Positions 33,001-44,955 of a DNA stretch of 64,000 nucleotides are shown here, one piece after another. Within the stretch, counting starts at the first letter, position 1, and every line of letters starts with the position of its first letter. The position numbers and the translations under genes are program-made. Below the pieces are notes generated by a model. It had not been told where the DNA came from and searched no databases. It worked only from the letters and a program-made list of their open reading frames with translations. Origin of the DNA: Poecilobothrus nobilitatus (taxonomy: Eukaryota > Arthropoda > Insecta > Diptera > Dolichopodidae); contig OX352772.1 of assembly GCA_947095535.1 (NCBI GenBank), forward strand, positions 251,553,946 to 251,617,945. Direction: 5' to 3'.

Positions 33001-33163
33001 GAAAAAAAATTTTTATACTTTATTTCTCATACATAGCTTACCTTTTTGTTTTCTTATTGGAATAGGTATGAAAAAATTAAAGTAGGATGCACTTTAGAGT
33101 TGAATATAACATCAAGTTGGGTTTTGATAACTTGTTTAGGGGAAAATTGAAAGTGGCAACCCA

Positions 33164-33292
33164 CCCTTATTTTTTTTATTTTTTAGTATTTTAAAATAAT
33201 TTGGGTGAATTTTATAATTTCTAGAACTACGGGTTGTACATATATTCCAACTATATGTTTATACATTCTTCAAAAGATAATTAGATAACCTT
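33164..33292 (-). repeat. Inverted fragment of family A body
   Basis: Reverse complement of 3062-3190 (shared GGTTGTACATATATTC, TTTCTAGAACTA and AATTTGGGTGAATTTTA words). It lies between a family B and a family A element and looks like a broken end piece. Confidence 0.6.
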
Positions 33293-33653
33293 TATAATAA
33301 ATGGAAAAATCGTATGAAAGCATGTACTTGTATTGAAAACTTAAAGGAATGTCGTAATACGTAGTGTTCGAAAAAAAACTACCAAATTATAATTATAGAT
33401 TATGTATATAAATATGTAGGCATTATTCAGTATGTAATTATAATATATACCTAATTACGTTTATTTGTATATTTATATACAAATATGTAAGTTATTTAGA
33501 TATATCAAATAAATAAAAATAATAAAATAAATAAATACAATGAAATATATTAATCAAAATTAAAAAACAAAAAAATTGTTGTTTGTTATTATTTTTATTA
33601 CCTCTTTACTACTGTAAAATGTTTTTATGAACTTTATCTCCTTTTTTGCTTTT

Positions 33654-34925
33654 TATACTCGTACGATAAGGATCGGGTATATTAAAATTGCTCCTCCGTT
33701 TGGAACACCTCGAATTAAGCTAGCTAGATAAGCCTTCAATTCTAAGTCGATTAAGCTTTGTCCGCCCGTCAGCAAGATAACTCAAAAACTAAGAAAGCTA
33801 GAGTCTTGAAATTAACACAAAATAATCTTACATCAATTTGTAGGTTCCCATTTTTTTTGGTTGAGGTCCGACCAAAACTTCGGGTAGCTCTTGAAGAACT
33901 AACTTTTAGATCTCTATATTTTTTTTAAATAGAGCCATGAAATTTTAACTGTTGATAGATATCATAAAAATATTAATTTTATTGTTAAAAACTTTTTTCT
34001 GTAGCTCCACCCGTTACTGAGCTGCAGCTCCCGAAAGTTCTATAGAAAGAAAAAGCTCTGTATTTAAATTTTTATAACACAAGTTGTATAAGGTATAGCT
34101 TCAATTTGAAAACGCCAAACGATTACTGCTTTAATTAGCTTTAAAAATATATATACTATAAATATATACTTGTGGCATATGGTGTCTTAATTTACCTATG
34201 CAAAACTAAAATTATGCAATATTCTTGATTCCTTATATCTTCCAAACGGTTTAAGTTAGAAACTTAAATTTTAAGAGTAGTTAGATCTTTGAAAATAAGT
34301 ATGAGTCATTTTAGAACATATTTTTGTATCACCCCCCGTTTCGGAACTGTATGGGATCAAAAACTAAAGAATTCCTTTATTTTAAACACCTCTAACTTAA
34401 ACACCTGTCCAAATTTTTTTGAAGTAATATACTAAAATTAAAGCTCCAACATTATATTTTTATTTCTATAAACAAATTTTCTTAATAATATAGGGTTACC
34501 TTAAAATTGACGAAAGTGTGACTTCATTTTTCGAAATTTTTCTAACAAAGTTTTTTAACGATTTTTTTGCATTATTTTTTGATTTAAAAATTTTGATTTT
34601 TGATCTTTGTACTACGCATCATGTTGAGGATGATGCGTAGTACAAAAAAAAAATTAAATAAATAAAAAATATAAGGGTTGCTTGAAGCATTTATATTTAT
34701 ATGATATTAGTATACAAGTACATACTTATATAACTCATGTTTATTTATATATCGAATATGTCACTGATGATATCATTCAGTCATAATACATAGTATAGTA
34801 TAAATTATTATACATTTGCTGCTATACTATAGCATATTTGGAAAAGCATATTTCTAATGGTACTATAGCATATTTGGAAAAGTTTTGGATAGATAATCGT
34901 TATGTTGAAGGTTAGAATCTGCTAG
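33654..34925 (+). mobile_element. DINE-like element, family A, copy 2 (tail missing)
   Basis: It has a TATACTCGTACGATAAGGATCGGGTATA hairpin-type start, a shared head with a short, degenerate GTCC tract, and a body collinear with 1689-3065 including ATGCGTAGTAC and GGATAGATAATCGTTATG. The CTTCCTCG tail seen in the first copy is absent. Confidence 0.65.
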
Positions 34926-35052
34926 AATCTGTTAGAATTAGTTATCTAATTATCTTTAATTACAGAAATTAAAATATAATCCTTATTTGCTACCACAAAT
35001 TTTAAACCAACTATAAAATCCCTCCTAATTGAGATTTTAACGTGTATATATA

Positions 35053-36420
35053 TATTTTATTTTATTTTATTTTATTTTAATTACCAAAACAGTATGTACA
35101 TATTTAAAAAAAAAAAGGACAAAAAATAACAGACATTATAACATTAATATTGAAAATATGATTGCAATTCTTAATGACTAATTACTATGTATAATATTAA
35201 AAATATATTTCAGACTTAAAAAATAGAAGTTATACAATACAAAATTTGATTACCTACATAAAAACTTAAATTCTTAAGTAAACTTTATAATTCTTAATGA
35301 TATGTAAGTATGTAAACAATAAACAGTACTACTAAAAAGAAAAAAATAAAAATAAAACTTGATGAAATAATTAAAATGTGCTTTAAATACTTAATGTAGA
35401 ATTATGAAATTAAATTACAAAAACTTTTTTGTGAAAATTAATACAAAAAAAAAAAAAATTATACATTTGAATAAATTTATGAAAAGTATATTAATGAATT
35501 GGTTAGAATTAATTGTCTGAGGTCAGTAAATTGAAAAAGTGTTGATGTAAAGTGTTTTTGAAGGTATTTCTGGAAATTGTTGAAGAATAGAGATAACTGA
35601 TTTTATTGAATGTAATACAACATCTGTTTATCGGTTCATTTCTTCCGTATTCTGTACTGTGTTTATATTCCACTAAACATTTCGCGTAACTTATTTGTCT
35701 TACTCAATCATTAAGTCTAAATTTGTAATTAAGAGATTGGATTGGATATTATTTAGAATGTCAAAAGTAACACATGATGAAAATATTTGCCTACGTGAGG
35801 ACAAGGGGAGCATGTTTAAGAATTTAAGTCTTGTTGTGTAGCTAGGAAGATTTAAAAAGTCTGAAGGGTTATATTGGTTTCTTAATGCAAATAGAATAAC
35901 CTTTTTTTGAACTGACTCAATTTTGTTAGAATGAATCTGAAAAGCTTGATCCCATATAATGCTACCTTATTCTAATATAGAACGAATTAGCGAACAATAT
36001 AGAGTTTTTGTAACAGCTAAGTCACTAAATTCTTTAGCTCTTCTCTTAATGAAACTTAACATTTCATTTGCTCTTGAAATTAAGTGTTCATAGTGCAGAT
36101 TAAAGGTAAGTTTATTATCAAGTAGAATTACAAGATCAGTAATACTAAAAACCCTTTTAAGTATTAGATTATCTATTCTGTAGTAGTACAGTAAAGAAGA
36201 ACGTTTACGGAAGAACGTTTAAAACTGATAACCTCGAATTTTTGTATATTGAGCTCTAATTTGTTGGTTGTGCACCAATCATGTAATGATGATAAGCTTG
36301 ATTGAAGTATAGCTGCGTCAGAACTGTCATTTACGACTTGATATATTTTTAAGTCGTCAGCAAACGTTATGTGAGGTATGGCACCCAAATATTCTGAAAA
36401 ATCGGAAATAAATATATTGA
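35053..36420 (-). pseudogene. Jockey/CR1-like LINE, 3' part of ORF2 and tail
   Basis: On the minus strand, HITFADDLKIYQVV (motif C, catalytic Asp pair, near 36360) is followed by LHDWCTTNKLELN, then in other frames LLDNKLTFNLHYEHL, YCSLIRSILE-GSIIWD and IESVQKKVI, the usual order at the end of these reverse transcriptases. Stops and frameshifts are frequent. The left end has a (TAAAA)n tail at about 35056-35080 on the element's strand. Everything upstream of motif C is lost, where a short tandem repeat begins (36421). Confidence 0.7.
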
Positions 36421-36680
36421 ATTTTCCAGAATATACATATAAATGTTCTGAAAAAAGCGGCAGTCCTGATTTTGAATCCAACTCTAAAATCTCTTCTAAT
36501 CTTGGATAACATATAGATACATATATAAATATTCTGGAAAAAGCGCGTAATTCCGATTTTGTAGCTAACTCTAAGATTCGTCCTAATTCAGAATCTCACA
36601 ATTACATAAATATAAATATTCAGGAAAAAGCGCATAATTCTGATTTTGTAGCCAACTCTAAGATTCGCCTGATTAACTAT
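36421..36680. repeat. Three-unit tandem repeat, period about 87 bp
   Basis: AAAAAGCG(G/C) followed by GATTTTG(A/T)A..CCAACTCTAA recurs with anchors at 36456, 36542 and 36629. It abuts the LINE remnant, and the first unit supplies the start of an ORF that runs into the RT sequence. That fusion is accidental. Confidence 0.7.
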
Positions 36681-37371
36681 CAATAAAAATAAAAAAACTA
36701 AATATATGAGAAATAAAGTATGAAAAAGTTTTTTTTAATAAAATTGTAGTTTTAGTTTCACATTTGCGCCCTCTGGTGGGACTATTTGCCAATATATACC
36801 CTACTTATTATATACCATTGAAAAGGGTGTGATGATACGTTTCTAACGATATAATAATCAATATAGGGTATCCTTAAAGATTTCGCCTGTATAGTGATTT
36901 TTTTGAAAGTTTGAATTTTTTTTTTTAAATTCCAAATTTTAACTCCAATATCTCAAAAATGGTAGCACCGATTCAAATAAAATAAAATGTATATTAACGA
37001 CAGTCTTATGCTCTACAAAATTGTAAAAAATAGTTCCAGTTTATTGTCTTTCGGGAAAAATATAACGGTTTAATTAAAATTGTACAAAATGTTAAGACAA
37101 TTTTGTAATGCATTTTTCGACCTCCAGGTGACGGCATCGTCACTAATGATTTATACATCGAAAACTTGAAGATATAAAGTACCGTTATGTAATTACGGCA
37201 TCTTAATAACACTTGAGCCGTCTGCGGAAGTTTATCCAATTTTTAAAGATATAAAAAAAAAAAAAATAAAAAAATTTGATCATTTAAATTCATATGGCGT
37301 GTTATAATATGTATAAAATTTGGACTTAGAAAAAAAATTAAATAAAAGTTAAAGCAATGAGTACATATAAT
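36681..37371. other. Non-coding AT-rich stretch
   Basis: No recognisable protein. A short CG-containing patch (CCAGGTGACGGCATCGTCAC) lies near 37125. Confidence 0.3.
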
Positions 37372-37550
37372 GGGTGTGTTTATTAGTCAGCTTTAGTACT
37401 ACCTAGAAATATCTAGAAAGTTACACTCTATTCTAGTTGTTTTCAGATCTGTATTGGACAACTTTTTTGTTTTTGTTTTTTTTGTTTGCTGTCCTATTCT
37501 GTTCTAACCTGATCTGCTCTAATCTGTTCTGAAAACTAATAAACAAACAT
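37372..37550. mobile_element. Candidate MITE with an empty-site relative at 48.9 kb
   Basis: The left end GGGTGTGTTTATTAGTCAG and the right end (read inverted) ATGTTTGTTTATTAGTTTTCAG share TGTTTATTAGT as an inverted repeat. The flanks CAATGAGTACATATAAT and ATATTATATAAAAAG join into one uninterrupted stretch in the reverse complement of 48840-48905. The size is about 179 bp. The TSD is imperfect (AT-only), so the superfamily is not assigned. Confidence 0.45.
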
Positions 37551-37924
37551 ATATTATATAAAAAGTGTTGAAGCAGAATAAAAAAAATGTCATTTTATTC
37601 TTTGCTTTGTCTTTGATTGATTTGATATTTGACACCCACAAAAATCGAGAGCTTAAAGTTAATGAAAAGGATGAAAGAGAATAAAAATAAAATTAGATTA
37701 CCTAAAAGAAATATATATTTTTTTTTATTTATGAATGAATATTGTATTGACAATGGATGATCTATTTCATATTTGTTAATATATAAGTGTAACTCTTTTG
37801 TTTGTAGTCGTACTCGTAACCTTCATCTATAATAATATTTACATTCGTATTATATTATATTAATTTTATTTACATGAAGTTTATTTGGTTTAAATTTTTA
37901 TACATATTTTTTTTTACAATTTTT
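37551..37924. other. Copy of a dispersed AT-rich repeat
   Basis: The first 70 bases (GTGTTGAAGCAGAATAAA...ATTCTTTGCTTTG) match the reverse complement of about 48835-48905. The rest is featureless. Confidence 0.35.
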
Positions 37925-39585
37925 GCGTGATGGTGTCTGTATTGGTGTTGTTTATTCTCATGGCCTTGGTTTTATCTGTGATCTTTTATTGAATGTGTTA
38001 CTTATTTTGCCGTTTTGTAGCACGGCTAGATCTGCGTCTTCATACATTGCTTCTATTATTCGTATGTGTTTATCGGGTATTCTTTTTCTTCTCGCGCATT
38101 CGATATCACCATACGATGAAATGTGTCGAAAGTCTTCCTAAAATCGATGAACAACAGATATAATGGAAATCGCCATTCGACATTGTTGCAGTTTTGTAGG
38201 TCTTGCAGTTTTGCAGTTTTGGGAAGTTTCACAATCAGGCCTTTTTCTCAGGATTTTGGTAGTCGTTCTTCCTCCCAGGCTTTCGTGATGTAAGGTTTTA
38301 ATATTTCGGCGGCTAAATGCGGATCTGCTTGTAGTAATTCGGCTGGAAGTGCATCTTCATTTGTTGCTCTATTCCGCTTTAGCGTTATTATGACCACTTT
38401 AATCTCGTGTAAGCTTGGTGGTTCAGTGTGGATGTTCAATTCTGGACTATCCGGAACACTTATTCTGTTTATTAAGATGTTGTTGATGTTACTAGTTTGC
38501 TGGAAGTGTCTTTCCATCTCCTGAGTTGGGCATCTGTGTTTGAGAGTATGATGCCGTTTTGGTCTCTGATTGATTGAGTTTGCGTGTGTCTGCGCTTAGT
38601 AATTTTACTTATTTGTAGGTATAATTCCCTGGGGTTGTTCTAATTTGCACCTCTTTCCGCATTTGTTGCGAGTTTTTCGAAGTGTTTACGTTTATCTCTT
38701 CTGGCAGCTTTCTTTACTTGATTCGCAATGCTTTTGTATTCAGTTGTTATTGCTCTCGTGATTCTGTGGCAAGTACATTGCTTCAGTTCCCTTCTTTTCT
38801 TTATCAGTTCCCATGTTTCATCACTGATCCATTTTTTCTCTCGAATTGGACAGTGTCGATCGTTTGTTTTGCGACCTGATTTATGTTCGCAACAACTTTT
38901 TCCCAGTGTGAATTTGGGTGAATTGTTTCTCTGATAGTGGTGGATATATTCGACTTAATTTTGGTATTTTGTAGCTTGTCTAGATTTAGACGTTTTTTCC
39001 TGCTGGTGCTGTTGTTTCTGATTATTTTTAGTTTTAGCTTGAAGTCGCCTGTTAGTAATTCGTGATCACTATTTATATCAGCACCTCTTCTATTTTTTAC
39101 ATCAGTCATCGAAGTTCTCTATCTTCTGCTTACATATATGTGGTCGATTTAATTTTTGGCCTTACCACTTGGTGTAGTCCACTTATATTTGTGTATGTTC
39201 CTGTGTGGAAATAGTGTACCACCAATCATGAGGTTGAATGTTTGGCATATTTCAATCAAAGTTTCACCATTCTATTCTTTGTAGCTCAACCGTGTGTGCC
39301 CATAAAATATTAAATCCATTGTTATCTGAGCCTACTTTTGCAATGGAATCACCCATTAATATAATGATAACTGATTTTCTAGTGCTACTAAGGGCTGAGG
39401 AGACTTGTGCATAGAACTCATTTTTATGCTGTGCTCTGCATCTTCTGTGAGCGCATAGCATTGTATTACAGTAATGTGTCGGATTTTACACTTGAATCTT
39501 GCAGTTATAACTCTATCTGAAATCGGTTTCCATGTTTGCAGAGAGTTTTTTTACTCTTTTTGAGATAATTATTGCTACACCGCTT
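37925..39585 (-). pseudogene. RTE-like LINE (endonuclease and reverse transcriptase), decayed
   Basis: From right to left: a GVAIIISKRV stretch at the right edge, then EFYAQVSSAL ... MGDSIAKVGSDN (39264-39461; the usual GDxNAKVG endonuclease motif, here with Ser for Asn), and RRGADINSDHELLTGDFKLKLK (about 39040-39100, catalytic Asp-His). LHEIKVVIITLKRNRATNEDALPAELL and AWEEERLPKSW lie near 38250-38420 (RT fingers), then EKGLIVKLPK, a frameshifted FRKTFDTFHR (motif A with an altered Ala) and a KTKAMRIN end stretch. The YADD region is deleted. The right edge is cut by the LTR element inserted at 39586. This motif order is typical of the endonuclease-reverse transcriptases of the RTE-like group. 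Confidence 0.7.
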
Positions 39586-40245
39586 GTAGTGTACACACAC
39601 TACTCCGCTCATTTATTAACATTACAATTTCACTCATTTATTTATATTATAATACTTAACCATATTTTATCAGAAATACAATACTTACCTTGAAAGTTGA
39701 CACAGCACTTTTTGCTTACAGTAATAGAAAACAACTACAAATATTATTATAATATATGGAACTTATATTTAATTTTAAATTGTACAAAAAATGCACATGT
39801 GAGGAGTTCCCGTGCATTGCATTTTTTTTATATATTGTTAAATTAAAGAAAGGTAAACAGACCTCATATGTGTCATACATTGCCGAACTGTAATTTTAAA
39901 AACAAGAATAGTATTTTCAACTTTCTTTAGATTTTATTGTTTCTTTAGAAATTGCCCATCTGGCATTTTATTAGTTTGGAAATATTTAATAAATTGTAAA
40001 TAAAAATTGTAACTAAAATTAGTATAAATACTTCGTAATTTTTAATAAAAAGAAGAGATCTATTCTTGACTTAACAGAATCAAGATCAATATAAATAAAG
40101 TGTTTTATTTGTTAAATTAGATTTGGACAGAGCTCCTCATATTGCTTTGCAATTGGAGACTTTAAAGTCACGAATGAGCTTCTGACCTTACGTGCTTTTA
40201 AAGACTGAACGTAGTACGCTAGAGATCCATTAAACATATATTACA
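39586..40245 (+). repeat. 5' LTR (660 bp)
   Basis: It starts TGTAGTGTACACACACTACTCCGC and ends TTACA directly before a primer-site-like sequence. About 420 bp are repeated at 42113-42536. The internal TATAAATACTTCG region may hold the promoter. The left neighbour is the RTE-like LINE, interrupted mid-codon. Confidence 0.85.
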
Positions 40246-40262
40246 TGGCGACCCGTGCCAAA
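40246..40262 (+). other. Primer binding site
   Basis: TGGCGACCCGTGCC begins right after the LTR, as expected for a tRNA primer site. TGGCGAC starts are known from errantivirus-type elements using arginine tRNA. The tRNA assignment here is an inference. Confidence 0.6.
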
Positions 40263-40323
40263 TAAGACGAACTAAAGGAAGATCCTACTCAACCAGACAA
40301 CCTGAAGAAAGAAGGAAGGAAGG

Positions 40324-40461
40324 ATGGAAATATTTAAAATAATAATCCCTGCAATACTAATTTTTAAAACAATCTCATTTGAAATACCATCAGAGTGCGT
40401 AATAGGATACTACATCCCATACATAAATTCAACTTGTTTAAACAATGACAAGAAACATTAG
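40324..40461 (+). CDS. Short leader ORF with hydrophobic start
   Basis: A 45-residue frame (MEIFKIIIPAILIFKTISFE...) lies shortly after the primer site. The hydrophobic N-terminus looks like a signal peptide. In errantiviruses the env reading frame begins with such a segment, so this could be an env start left by a deletion, but nothing downstream supports it. It may also be chance. Confidence 0.25.
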   Translation: MEIFKIIIPAILIFKTISFEIPSECVIGYYIPYINSTCLNNDKKH

Positions 40462-40689
40462 CATCAGCAGTAAAAGTTGCTACAGAATATTACACTAATA
40501 GGAATAAAACAAAAGAAATTTTATTCATACAAAATAGAAACAATAATTTTAATAACAGAAATACCAACAATAATATCTTGAAGAAACTTATCTTAACAAT
40601 GAAAAATAGAAGAATAATGCAACTTAGTGATAATGATTTAATATTTAGAAAAATTGACACCACCTAAGAATATTGAAGATAACGATCAA

Positions 40690-41704
40690 AAATAAAAATA
40701 ATAAAAGAATACCATGACTCGCAACAAGGAGGTACAAACATCAAAAGAATCATCAACAAAATAAAACGACGATATATATAAAAAATTTAAAGAAGATGGT
40801 CAAAGAATATATTAATAAATGTAAGATATGTGCAAAGAATGAAATGATGATACATAATAAAGAAAAATTGATGATAACTAATACACCATCATCTGCTTTC
40901 GAACTCATAAGCATAGACACAGTAGTACCTTTGAGAATATATAATAACTACAGATATATATTAGCAATACAGCGCCAATTAACAAAGTACATAGAAGCTA
41001 TACCAATAGAAACAAAAGAAGCAAAAACTATAGCAAAAACATTAATCACAAACATCATTTTAAGATATGGTAATTTCAAAGCAACAAAAACAGATTTAGG
41101 TTCTGAATTTATTAACAAAATTTTTTCAGACATATGCAAAACTTTCAATATAGAAAATTTAAAATCAACTCCATATCACCATGACACATTAGGCTCAATT
41201 GAACGAAACAATAGAGTATTAAACCAATATCTGTTATCGCTCACTCAAGACTATCAATGGGACGAATGGGTACCTTACTTTGCGTTTTGTTATAACAGAA
41301 CACCACACACAGATACAAATTATTCACCATTCGAATAACTTTACGGAAAAATATCAAATATACCAACAAACTTTACCACAAATACACACATACCTATACA
41401 AGACATGAACGACTATGTACTTGAACTAAAAGCTAGACTGAAATTCGCAGCCGAACAGGCAAAACATATGTTAAATGTAGCAAAACTAAATTGAAAATTT
41501 ATAAATGATATTAAAGTCAAACCAATAAATTTTAAAATAAATGATTTATTAATAGTAAAAATTGAAACGAAAAATAAACTAGATAGCCCGTATGATGGAC
41601 CATATAGAATAATAAAGACAAATAATGCTAATTCTATAATAAAAATAAAAATCAAAGAAAAGGAAATACATAATAATAGGTTAAAACTTTTTAAAACTAG
41701 TTAA
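40690..41704 (+). pseudogene. Gypsy-group integrase, decayed but with all catalytic residues
   Basis: The zinc-binding domain begins near 40700 in a shifted frame (EYHDSQQGG). From 40796 the frame has INKCKICAKN (intact C-x2-C). The core has SIDTVVP (first catalytic Asp), TDLGSEF (second Asp) and GSIERNNR (Glu), with 35 residues between the second Asp and the Glu, the normal D,D-35-E spacing. Stops at 41336 and near 41490 break the C-terminal domain, whose end reads PYDGPYRII and a KLFKTS finish at 41704. Integrase joins element cDNA to the host genome; this copy cannot be translated in full. Confidence 0.85.
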
Positions 41705-42112
41705 ATTTAACATTAAAAACTACTTTATAAAAAAAACAAAATACTTACCAAATAAATAACTTTCTTTTTAAGTATAAATTAAGCAAATAAATTTTTTTAC
41801 ATAAAAAATTACAAAATAAGTACCTACCTATATTTTATTTTTTATAATAATAAATCTTTTTTTTACCATGTAAGACAAATTACTAAATCAAAAATTTAAT
41901 GCTGATAAAAACATTAGTATAATATTACAAAACAAATATTTTTTTTATAAAACCATAAAAAAATGACAAAACGTAACTAATAAGATTATGAATAAGTACA
42001 AAAAAAAAGAAAAAGATATAATAATAAACAAATTAATAAACATTTTTTTTTAACTAAAACAAAAAAAGAATTTTTTGTACAAATTCTTTTTTTTCTTTTT
42101 TTACGGTAAGGG

Positions 42113-42536
42113 TGTAGTGCACACATTACTCCGCTCATTTATTAACATTACAATTTCACTCATTTATTTATATTACTTTTTGCTTACAGTAATAGAAAAC
42201 AATAACAATAATGAGTATACCCACCGTACTACAAATATTATTATAATATATGGAACTTATATTTAATTTTAAATTGTACAAAAAATGCACATGTGAGGAA
42301 TTCCCGTGCATTACATTTTTTTTTATATATTGTTAAATTAAAGAAAGGTAAACAGACCTCATATGTGTCATACATTGCCGAATTGTAATTTTAAAAACAA
42401 GAATAGTATTTTCAACTTTCTTTAGATTTTATTGTTTCTTTAGAAATTGCCCATCTGGCATTTTATTAGTTTGGAAATATTTAATAAATTGTAAATAAAA
42501 ATTGTAACTAAAATTAGTATAAATACTTCGTAATTT
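42113..42536 (+). repeat. 3' LTR, truncated
   Basis: It matches 39586-40040 after the polypurine-like ACGGTAAGGG. Relative to the 5' LTR it lacks an ATACTTAACC...GACACAGC segment and has a small insertion (GAGTATACCCACCGTA) near 42214. It ends abruptly at TACTTCGTAATTT, where P-like transposase sequence starts. Confidence 0.85.
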
Positions 42537-43266
42537 AAATGAAAAAATGCCAATATTTTTTTCCCATTATGGTAAAATACAGTTTATCTGCTGTAACGAT
42601 AAGGTTCTTGAATAGGTTTCTGTTATTGACTCCTTGATCAGATATTATTCCAACAGTCTTAATATTAACTGAATTGCACTTAGATAAAATTTCTTTTATG
42701 AAACTTTCTAAACTGTTTCTTGATATGGAAGTTGAAAAAATTACATGTGCAACTATATAAAAGACCATTTTGATATTATTCCTCTGATCATGAACGGACA
42801 AATTTGTGAGCCCAACACATTTTCTCTGCTACTGCCGTTATCTACTTCTCCAGAAAGTTCATCTTTTGGTGAAGCGTATGTGAAAGATTTTCTTATATGA
42901 ACTTTATCGAATATAAGGACACCAAGTGAATTTAGATCATCTAAATAAATATGTTCTATATATACCTGAATCCTTAAACTTTTCCTTTAAAATTTGAAAT
43001 TGCTACTCATATATCCCAGCTGGAGATTGTTTTATTGGCAAGTATTTCGAAAATGTTATCCTTCTAGGCATCTTATCCCATCCCATATTTTTTAAGAATT
43101 CGTATGCTTTTGGAGATTTATAAACCAACGAACACGGTAGAATTGTTTGACTTTCTTGCCATTTTGTCGTTTCTTCTTTTTCTTTAATTGAATTAATACA
43201 CACTATTAATAAATGACTATATGAGAGTATTAAAATATTATAAACATTTAATACAAAAAGGAACAC
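42537..43266 (-). pseudogene. P-element/THAP9-like transposase fragment
   Basis: On the minus strand, LVYKSPKAYEFLKNMGWDKMPRRITFSKYL (from about 43140) matches the segment that precedes the RNase H-like core in P-type transposases. A shifted frame then reads LGVLIFDKVHIRKSFTY, with the IFD catalytic Asp. The frame ending at 42535 has VFYIVAHVIFSTSISRNSLESFI and IISDQGVNNRNLF, with the second Asp region. No THAP domain or C-terminal Glu region is present. The left end is fused to the truncated LTR at 42536. Confidence 0.6.
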
Positions 43267-44168
43267 CTTAAAAATTTAATTACTAACTAAAATAGAATTT
43301 ACATATAGGAATCTATATATATGTATATTTAAATAAAATATCTAAATTTCGTACATACATATGTTAATAAAAGTAATGTATATTTAAAAATAATATATAT
43401 TCCAAATAAGCTTCAATTTTATTAATCAATTTCAATTTTATATGTATTTACATACTTTTCATAATTATTTTTTATTTATACATACATTATATGCATGTTT
43501 TTATTTATACATAATATATAATGTAATTTTAGAAAATACATTTTTCTGACAGTATCATTTTCGCAATATTTTTTGCATGTTCGGTATTGTTTGTTCAATT
43601 AATTGCTTTATTTAAATCCATTCGTACTCCTTAACAGCTTTTATTGAACTTACTCATGGTTAAAGGAATCGTGGAAACTTGCAAGCTATTTTAGACACGC
43701 TTCCCGTTGAGCTAGAGACTTGAAATTTTAGACACAATTTAGATTCCGGTGACAATACATGATTCTAAACTAAACCAAAAAACAGTACAGAAGTTAACTA
43801 AATTTAAGAAAATAAAATTTTCATACAAAGATGTGTATTTGTTTGGTTGTTGCCTTTTAATTAGCTATAGAAAGTACTATAAATGTAATAGGTATAATAT
43901 GTATATGATGTTATACATTTAGTTTATACATTTTTCTCTTTAATGAAACACAAAAATAAAGAAACGGCTATCATTTTAAAATTTTTGTTTGTTGCATTAT
44001 ATGTATGTTTGGAGATTTAAGTTAATATGGATTTTTTGTTTACATACGATGTAAGTATATTACAATTAGATGACGTTATAATTGGATTATGTAATACAAT
44101 TGCATAATGTTATGTTATAATACGATTGCAATTAGCATTTAGCAATAGTATTTTGTTAATATTCTTTT
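43267..44168. other. AT-rich spacer
   Basis: Low-complexity TATATG-rich sequence. No gene, repeat border or RNA is recognised. Confidence 0.35.
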
Positions 44169-44955
44169 TATACCCGTACGATAAGTATCGGGTATAATAA
44201 AATTACTCATCCGTTTGTAACACCTCGAAATAAGCGAGCTAGATATACCTTCAAAGGTATGGATCGGATCAGAATCAAATTCTGAGTCGATTAAGCCATG
44301 TCCGCCCGTCCGTCTGTCCGTCCGTCAGCACGCTAACTCAAAAACTAAGAAAGCTTGAAATTTACACAAAATATTCTGGGAGCAATTTGCAGGTTCGCTA
44401 TTTTTTTTGGTTGAGTTCGAACCAAAACATCGGGTAGCTCCCGAACAACTAACTTTTAGATCTCCACAATTTTTTGGAAATAGAGCCATGCAATTTTAAC
44501 TGCTGATAGATATCATAAAAATATTAATTTTATTTTTAACAACTTTTTTCTGTAGCCCCACCCGTTAAGGAGCTACAGTCCCACAAAGCCTCCAAAAATC
44601 TCCATATTTAAATTGTTATAACCCAAGCTATATAAAGTATGTCTCCATCTGAAGAATCCAAACGATAGGTTCTATTATGAGCTTTACAAACATGTATATA
44701 ATAAATATAAACTTGTGCAATACGGTGTCTTAATTTACCGTTATGCAAAACTGAATTATTGCAAAATCCTTTACCCCTTCTATCTTCTAAACGGTTCTAT
44801 TTGGAAACTTGACATTTTGACAGGAGTTAGATCTTTGAGTCATTTCAGAAATGTTTTTTGTATCACCCCCCGTTTAGCAGCTGTAAGGGGTCAAAAACTG
44901 AAAATTTCGTATTTTTAAACACCTGTAACTTGAACACCTGTTAAATTTTTTTTTT
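44169..44955 (+). mobile_element. DINE-like element, family A, copy 3 (5' half)
   Basis: TATACCCGTACGATAAGTATCGGGTATA hairpin start, full shared head, and a GTCC tract at about 44303-44328. The body is collinear with 1689-2470 and stops at CCTGTTAAATTTTTTTTTT. Confidence 0.65.

Larger units (their letters stand above)
39586..42536 (+). mobile_element. Internally deleted Ty3/gypsy LTR retrotransposon
   Basis: Layout: 5' LTR, primer binding site, short leader ORF, integrase remnant, AT-rich 3' region, ACGGTAAGGG (polypurine-like) and a truncated 3' LTR. Gag, protease, RT and most of RNase H are missing, leaving about 1.9 kb between the LTRs. The element sits in an RTE-like LINE. Its 3' LTR is cut by a P-like transposase fragment, so no target duplication can be read. 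Confidence 0.8.

Noticed and set aside
36421..36481. N-terminus of the 102-residue frame containing FADD
   Set aside because: The first 20 or so residues come from a short tandem repeat fused by chance to a LINE remnant; only the part after it is reverse transcriptase.
37923..38141. Plus-strand 72-residue frame
   Set aside because: It is antisense to the end of the RTE-like reverse transcriptase remnant.
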